Assembly (NCBI GenBank): GCA_026545765.1
Contig: CM048840.1
Span: forward strand, 86,146,877-86,210,876
Reading direction: 5' to 3'
Length of the DNA stretch: 64,000 bases
Source: Plantago major
Taxonomy: Eukaryota > Streptophyta > Magnoliopsida > Lamiales > Plantaginaceae
The position numbers were made by a program, and so were the translations under genes. Of the stretch, positions 59,344 through 64,000 are shown in pieces; the first letter of the stretch is position 1; each line of letters begins with the position of its first letter. Under the pieces are notes generated by a model. That model was not told the origin of the DNA and made no database searches. It worked only from the letters and a program-made list of their open reading frames with translations.

Positions 59344-59851
59344 TTGTCCAGCCTTGTAACAACTTTTAAAATGGACCATCAACCAAAATTCCACAATCAT
59401 ACTTTCACAAACATTGTGTTATATCTTGATCACAATTTTGTTACCCAACTACAATCAATTTTGACCTACTGGATGATTTGGAAACACAGGAATAATAAGT
59501 TTTTTCGAAATGAAAATATTAATCATCATACCTTCCACACAAATCTTATAAACACAATACATGATAACCAAGCTTTATATTCGGCAAGACCCAATGACCC
59601 ATAAGACCAACAAAGGCCATAATTTGTAAATGGACTGCCGCTGCAAACATGTATATATACTTTAAATTTAGATGGTTCTTGTTTACCAAATGGAAATGCA
59701 GGAGCAGGTGCCCTAATTAGGGACAAAGCAGGAGCTTTTGTTAAAGCAAGTGCTACTTTCGTGGGAATAACTAGTCATAATACTGCAAAAATTTATGCTT
59801 GCAAATTAGGATTACAACTATGCAAATCAGCTAACGTACACTTGGGAATTT
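59344..59851 (+). pseudogene. LINE remnant: inter-domain and RNase H (RVT_3) fragment
   Basis: The frame 59344-59604 has TYWMIWKHRNNKFFRNE, a block between zf-RVT and RNase H of plant LINEs. A second stretch (about 59650-59851) reads LNLDGSCLPNGNAGAGALIRD..., the start of the RVT_3 RNase H domain with its first catalytic Asp. The following Ala-Glu position has changed to Lys. A frame change separates the two. Nothing else of this LINE is present. Confidence 0.75.
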
Positions 59852-60077
59852 AATAATCGTTGTACTTCTATTTTTTCCAAACACTCGCAAAGATTTAAAT
59901 TTATATTAGTCAGAAGTCTACAAATCAACAAAGATATAGCGGAAAGTTGACTCGGGATGTCATCTCCACGGAGGAACAAGTAAATAACGTAATCTAAATT
60001 GCGGAAAAGTAAACAGTTTATCAATCAATTTGTAATATAGCATGCAGAATCGTAAATAGCAATTAACGATTTTCATA

Positions 60078-61158
60078 CACTACAAATGTCAGAATGGCGA
60101 CGGATAGATCCGCACATAGCTTTATTCATCCGTCGCCCGGCTCTGACGGATCGGGCGACGGATAAAAATCCGCCGCTTCGAGCTGTGATGACGGATAAAA
60201 ATCCGTCCATCATGACCTGGACGATTTGACGATTGACCTTTTTCAAAAAAAAAAAATGATTGTGGGCGGCGGATAGATCTATCCGTCAGCCCATTTTTTT
60301 TTGGGGGAAAATCAGATACTGAATTTTTATATTCAGACACGGATTAATCCAGCGATGGTGGTGGGTGGTGCGGTGGTGGTGCGGTGGGTGTGCGCGGTGG
60401 TGGTGGGAGGTGGTGGTGGTGGAATGGGGGTGGTGGTGGCTGGGGGGTGGTGGTGGTGGAGGAGATGGTGGTGGTGGCAGGGTGGTGGTGCGGTGGTGGT
60501 GGGAGTAGAGAGGTGGTGGTGGGAGATGGTGGTGGAGGAGGATGGTGGAGGAAAGGAGGTGGTGGAGGAGATGGTGGTGGTGGTGGTGGGGGTGGTGGGT
60601 GGAGCGCGGGGGGGGTGGGGGTGAGTTGGGGGGGGTGGAAAGGGGGTGGTGGAGGAGGAGGATGGTGGTGGTGGGAGGAGAAAGGTGGTGGTGGAGGATG
60701 GTGGTGGTGGGAGGAGAAAGGTGGTGGAGGAGATGGTGGTGGTGGAGGATGGTGGTGGTGGGAGGAGATGGTGGTGGTGGGAGGAGAAAGGTGGTGGAGG
60801 AGGAGGAGGAGAGGAGAAGTAGTGGAAAAGGAGGTGGTGGAGGAGATATATTATTTTTTTTAGGTTTTTAGCGACGGATAGATCTAGATCTATCCGTCGC
60901 GAATTTTTTTTTTTTTTTAATTTTGTGGCCTTGTAGCGACGGATAAAACAATCCGGCGCTAAAAAATTTTTTTTTTTTTTTTTTGGTCAGAAGCGACGGA
61001 TAATTTTATCCGTCGTTACGACAGCTCTGGATAACCTTTATCCGTCAAGAACGGCGACGGATAGAATCCGTCGCCCCAAGTAGCGATCCGTCGCTACAGG
61101 GGCGACGGATAAAATCCGTCGCCCCTTTCCATCGTTTTACCTCAGAATTCTTGTAGTG
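60078..61158. mobile_element. Non-autonomous CACTA element, 1081 bp, with ATA TSD
   Basis: It starts CACTACAAATGTC at 60078 and ends ATTCTTGTAGTG at 61158, with 3-bp copies of ATA on both sides (60075-60077 and 61159-61161). Subterminal GCGACGGATA / TATCCGTCGC palindromes are the same family as in the element at 1-3001. No transposase is encoded; the middle is a GGT-rich tract. It could have been moved by the enzyme of the larger relative. Confidence 0.85.
60352..60848 (+). repeat. (GGT)n-rich tract, about 500 bp, strongly G-rich on the plus strand
   Basis: GGTGGTGGT, GGAGGAGG and G-runs of up to about ten make up nearly the whole tract. Many short runs are in G-quadruplex-like spacing (GG or GGG every 1-3 bases). 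The Gly/Val/Trp open frames here are products of the repeat. The tract fills the centre of the CACTA element. Confidence 0.9.
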
Positions 61159-61161
61159 ATA

Positions 61162-64000
61162 ATCAATGTAAAAAAAAAGTGTAAAGGTTCCCCAACCTTC
61201 CCTCTAACCGTACTACTTCCAACTACTTGAATAATAAACAACGTATTTGCCCCTATCAATAGCAAGGATACATGCTATACGTAATCGAGACGCAATCGAT
61301 TCCTAACACCCTCACCATGCAATGAAATTGTTGTGTCACTCAACAACACACCACACCACGTTTTCAGACAAGATAAACAAACAAATCTGATTATATCTAC
61401 CAATACCTAGATATAGGAGGAGTATGGTACCTCAATAAATCAATTAAAGAGAGTGGACGAATAGAGGTATACAAATACGAATTACGTCTAATAATCAATT
61501 CATTAATATATCACTGTATATAAAGGAGTAGCAGGCAGAGTTTCAACGGTTCGTCTTAATAGGAAGTTTAGCTACTCATAATGTAAACGGAACACATAAT
61601 CATAATCAAAGTAATAAGTAAAGAGATGCTTATTGAATGTTCTGACGGCTAGGGTTTCTTGAATCATCATCATCTTCTTCTTCTTCCTCCTCTTCCTCCT
61701 CCTTCTCCTGCTTCTTCTTCTCCTCCTTCTCCTCCTCCCTCTTCTTGACGGCCAGGGTTTCGCTGTTTTGGGGTTTCACTTCCCCGATGATTGTTTCTCT
61801 CTCTATAGAGAGTTGTTGTGTATGCGGTGTGTGAATTATGAACTCCCAAGGCTCCTTTTATAATGTGAAATTTGTGCTCTAACCGCCCTTCATCAGTATG
61901 GAAGGCTAGAATGTCGGATGATGTGTCAAATCAAAGTTTTAAATTTATATTAAGCCAAGAGTTAATTCTCAACACTACGAAAACTTGCAGTGCAGTGAAG
62001 TTAACCCCGATGTCGGTCTCTAAAGGACTTAACTAGGCTGAGTATGGTTTACGAATAATAATAAACAGTTATGAAAGCGGTACATGTTTGGTTGCTTCGG
62101 CAGCAGAATGATAATCTATCTATGATGCAAACTAACTAGAAAACATAATACTTGTAGAGATGAAAATATGAGAGGGAATCATGGTGTGGTGACAGATAAC
62201 AAGCTAGCTAGCAGGAATACATGCAACAATAACGATGGCGATTTACTCTAGTTATCACTGGGACACGTCCAAACAATTATTACACTACTCTAGTCGCTCT
62301 AGGCAGACACCTTATATCAGATAAGGTACGATGGCTCTATGACAATTAATTAACTGAGTTTGTTCTACAAAACACATGGCACTGGTGAAGGCGTCAATTT
62401 CACAACGCTACAATTAATAAGCTAATGTATTTATGTGTTTGCTACGAACCTATGGATTTGGAATCTCTAAACATTTTGGTGGTAAATTAGTTGCATAATC
62501 CTTTGATGATTTTATGGGTAAAACACAATATACATAACTACATACGCATTTAATCAATAAGGTACAAAGTAAATCTCATCTTATGGTTATTGAACTGCAT
62601 AAACCCTAACTAGCATGCATCGAATCCATCACCACCCCATAATAAGGTGTTTAGCTACTCATGATATGCATAGACATAATCAATATCATATACGAACACA
62701 TAATAAACACAATCGAATACTAAGTACCAAGAATTAAGAGTTGATACAATTTTTACCCAATCGTGTCACAAACCCTAGGTAGAATTGAAGAAACTTGGAT
62801 CCAATCGGTAGAAAAGTATGAATATGAACTCCCAATCAATAATCAGTCGTCAATTACAAGCGAAATCGGTTCAATTACCTCCAATAATAGGTAGGTAATT
62901 GCCTTGGAAAAGTTCTAGTTTGAGAGCAAAGTTAAAAAGAAGATCAAAGTAATGAGAATATGATAAAAAATCGCGACAGATTGATATATATAGTGAAATA
63001 TGCGTCTGGCGACGCAAAGAACGGGCTCAAGACGCTAAAATCAGGCCAAGGCCAAAGCGCTTATGAACACCAAGTGGCCAAGTCTCCCAGCCCCGATTTT
63101 TTTTTGCACTTTTGAGTGTCCAAACGTCGGAATTTAGAAATGGTTCCTCATGAAAGTTGTAGATCTTGGTCTACTATCTACGCGTAGACACCAAGATCAG
63201 GGCAATCGGATTTCATATGAGAAAGTTATGGCCAAAATACTAGGACTGCTCCAAGTTTGCACTTTCACATATCTTCGCTCGAACATCTCTAGAATCTCCA
63301 TCCGAACTCCAAATCCACTTCCGTTTCGACCATTGGACTCCGTTTTCAACCGTCTTTAAAGCCTTGGAACTTCATTGCTTCCATTAATGCATTAATATGC
63401 ATTGTTTTAGCCTTGTTTCAATGCGGTTTCACCAAGCACCTACAAAATACACAAAACACGAAAAGTAACAAAAATCTAATAAAATAAACTATAACTATAC
63501 TTAAGAACGACAACAAGACGGTAAAAAAGACCAAATGAGACGATGCAAAATCGACTCATCATCGGACCTTGAGTTAACGGACTTGGACCGAACCAATTTC
63601 AGCAAACCGTCAGCTTACTGCGGTCCGTTGGGGCCGCACTCGTCGATTCCCAGGATGTTTGCAGATTCGTCTTGTGGGCTATTTTCAGGCTTCAAAACTT
63701 CGTTATTTCAAAAAGTGGTCTTCTACAATGTTTTAGCATTTTTGATAAGCTATGCAACGGTAGGTCATGTGCCTTGTTTGAACTCCCCGAACTCCTTGTG
63801 TGGTTGAATCATTGATTTTCCTTATTTTCCCCGATTTGGCATAACTATTTCGTTTTGACACCGGAAAACGTGTAATTCCTTGAAAACACGATCATCACCT
63901 ACAAAATATACAAGAAAGTGGTAATTGATTGTTTTTTATATGAATATTGAATCTCGGAAAAAAAACTAGGGTCTAAAAGTGTGGAAAAATGCACATTTCA
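61162..64000. other. Non-coding, repetitive-looking DNA, possibly LTR-retrotransposon derived
   Basis: GTTTAGCTACTCAT recurs at about 61568 and 62650 with similar flanks. A CTTCTTCTTCCTCCTC pyrimidine tract lies at 61670-61745. A segment at about 63140-63250 has CATGAAAGTTGTAGATCTTGG, a style common in plant LTRs. No coding motif was found; two open frames (63150-63359, 63535-63807) have none. No LTR borders, PBS or TSD could be defined. Confidence 0.35.

Noticed and set aside
60301..60871. Gly/Val/Trp-rich open frames (up to 159 residues)
   Set aside because: They are translations of GGT/GGA repeats in several frames at once, without start context or motifs.
63150..63807. Two short open frames near the right edge
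   Set aside because: No recognised motif; sequence style is that of retrotransposon non-coding DNA.

Overview
This is a stretch of plant nuclear DNA, almost certainly from a eudicot. It is AT-rich, has intron-containing plant genes (a CHX18-type cation/H+ exchanger, a PI31-type proteasome regulator, a SAWADEE-homeodomain protein) and carries a dense load of plant transposons. No tools were used: exon borders, target-site duplications (TSDs) and repeat ends were read by eye, and family names come from recognised motifs.

Layout. (1) 1-21438 is a nest of transposons. A LINE on the minus strand is split by a 16.15-kb Sirevirus-like Ty1/Copia element (3198-19349; 1.7-kb LTRs, AAGCC TSDs, minus orientation) and is cut again by the 3' end of an En/Spm-CACTA element (1-3001) that starts outside the window. 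(2) 21820-22879 is a Mutator-like non-autonomous element with a 10-bp TSD. It carries an unusual tandem array of about 15 palindromes with a 22-23 bp period. It is followed by a truncated retroposon and Ty3/Gypsy gag debris (to about 24450). (3) 24450-34700 is AT-rich intergenic DNA with several Stowaway-type MITEs, (TA)n tracts, short repeats and an RNase H remnant. (4) 34.8-40.5 kb holds a CHX18-like gene (+), with intact coding exons giving 798 residues. (5) 46.2-41.5 kb (minus) holds a nine-exon PI31/PTRE1-like gene encoding 295 residues, with a MITE in one intron and a decayed duplicate of its last exon just downstream. (6) 47097-48626 is a large fold-back element. (7) 52.1-49.2 kb (minus) holds a nine-coding-exon SHH gene encoding 287 residues. 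(8) 52315-58633 is a hAT element with a perfect 8-bp TSD, interrupted by a long LINE. It sits 239 bp upstream of the SHH start codon. (9) 58.6-64 kb contains LINE remnants, a complete 1.08-kb non-autonomous CACTA element (ATA TSD) filled with GGT repeats, and non-coding DNA of transposon-like appearance.

Functional reading. The three host genes look intact and functionally unrelated: endomembrane cation/pH homeostasis, proteasome regulation, and chromatin reading for RNA-directed DNA methylation. SHH proteins of the SHH1 type help silence transposons, and this copy has a transposon nest directly in its upstream region. The retroelement reading frames seen here are all broken by stops or frameshifts.

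The most unusual items are the palindrome array in the Mutator-like element, the 5.6-kb extra coding region behind pol in the Sirevirus, the 1.5-kb fold-back, the duplicated PI31 terminal exon, and the hAT/LINE nest upstream of SHH.
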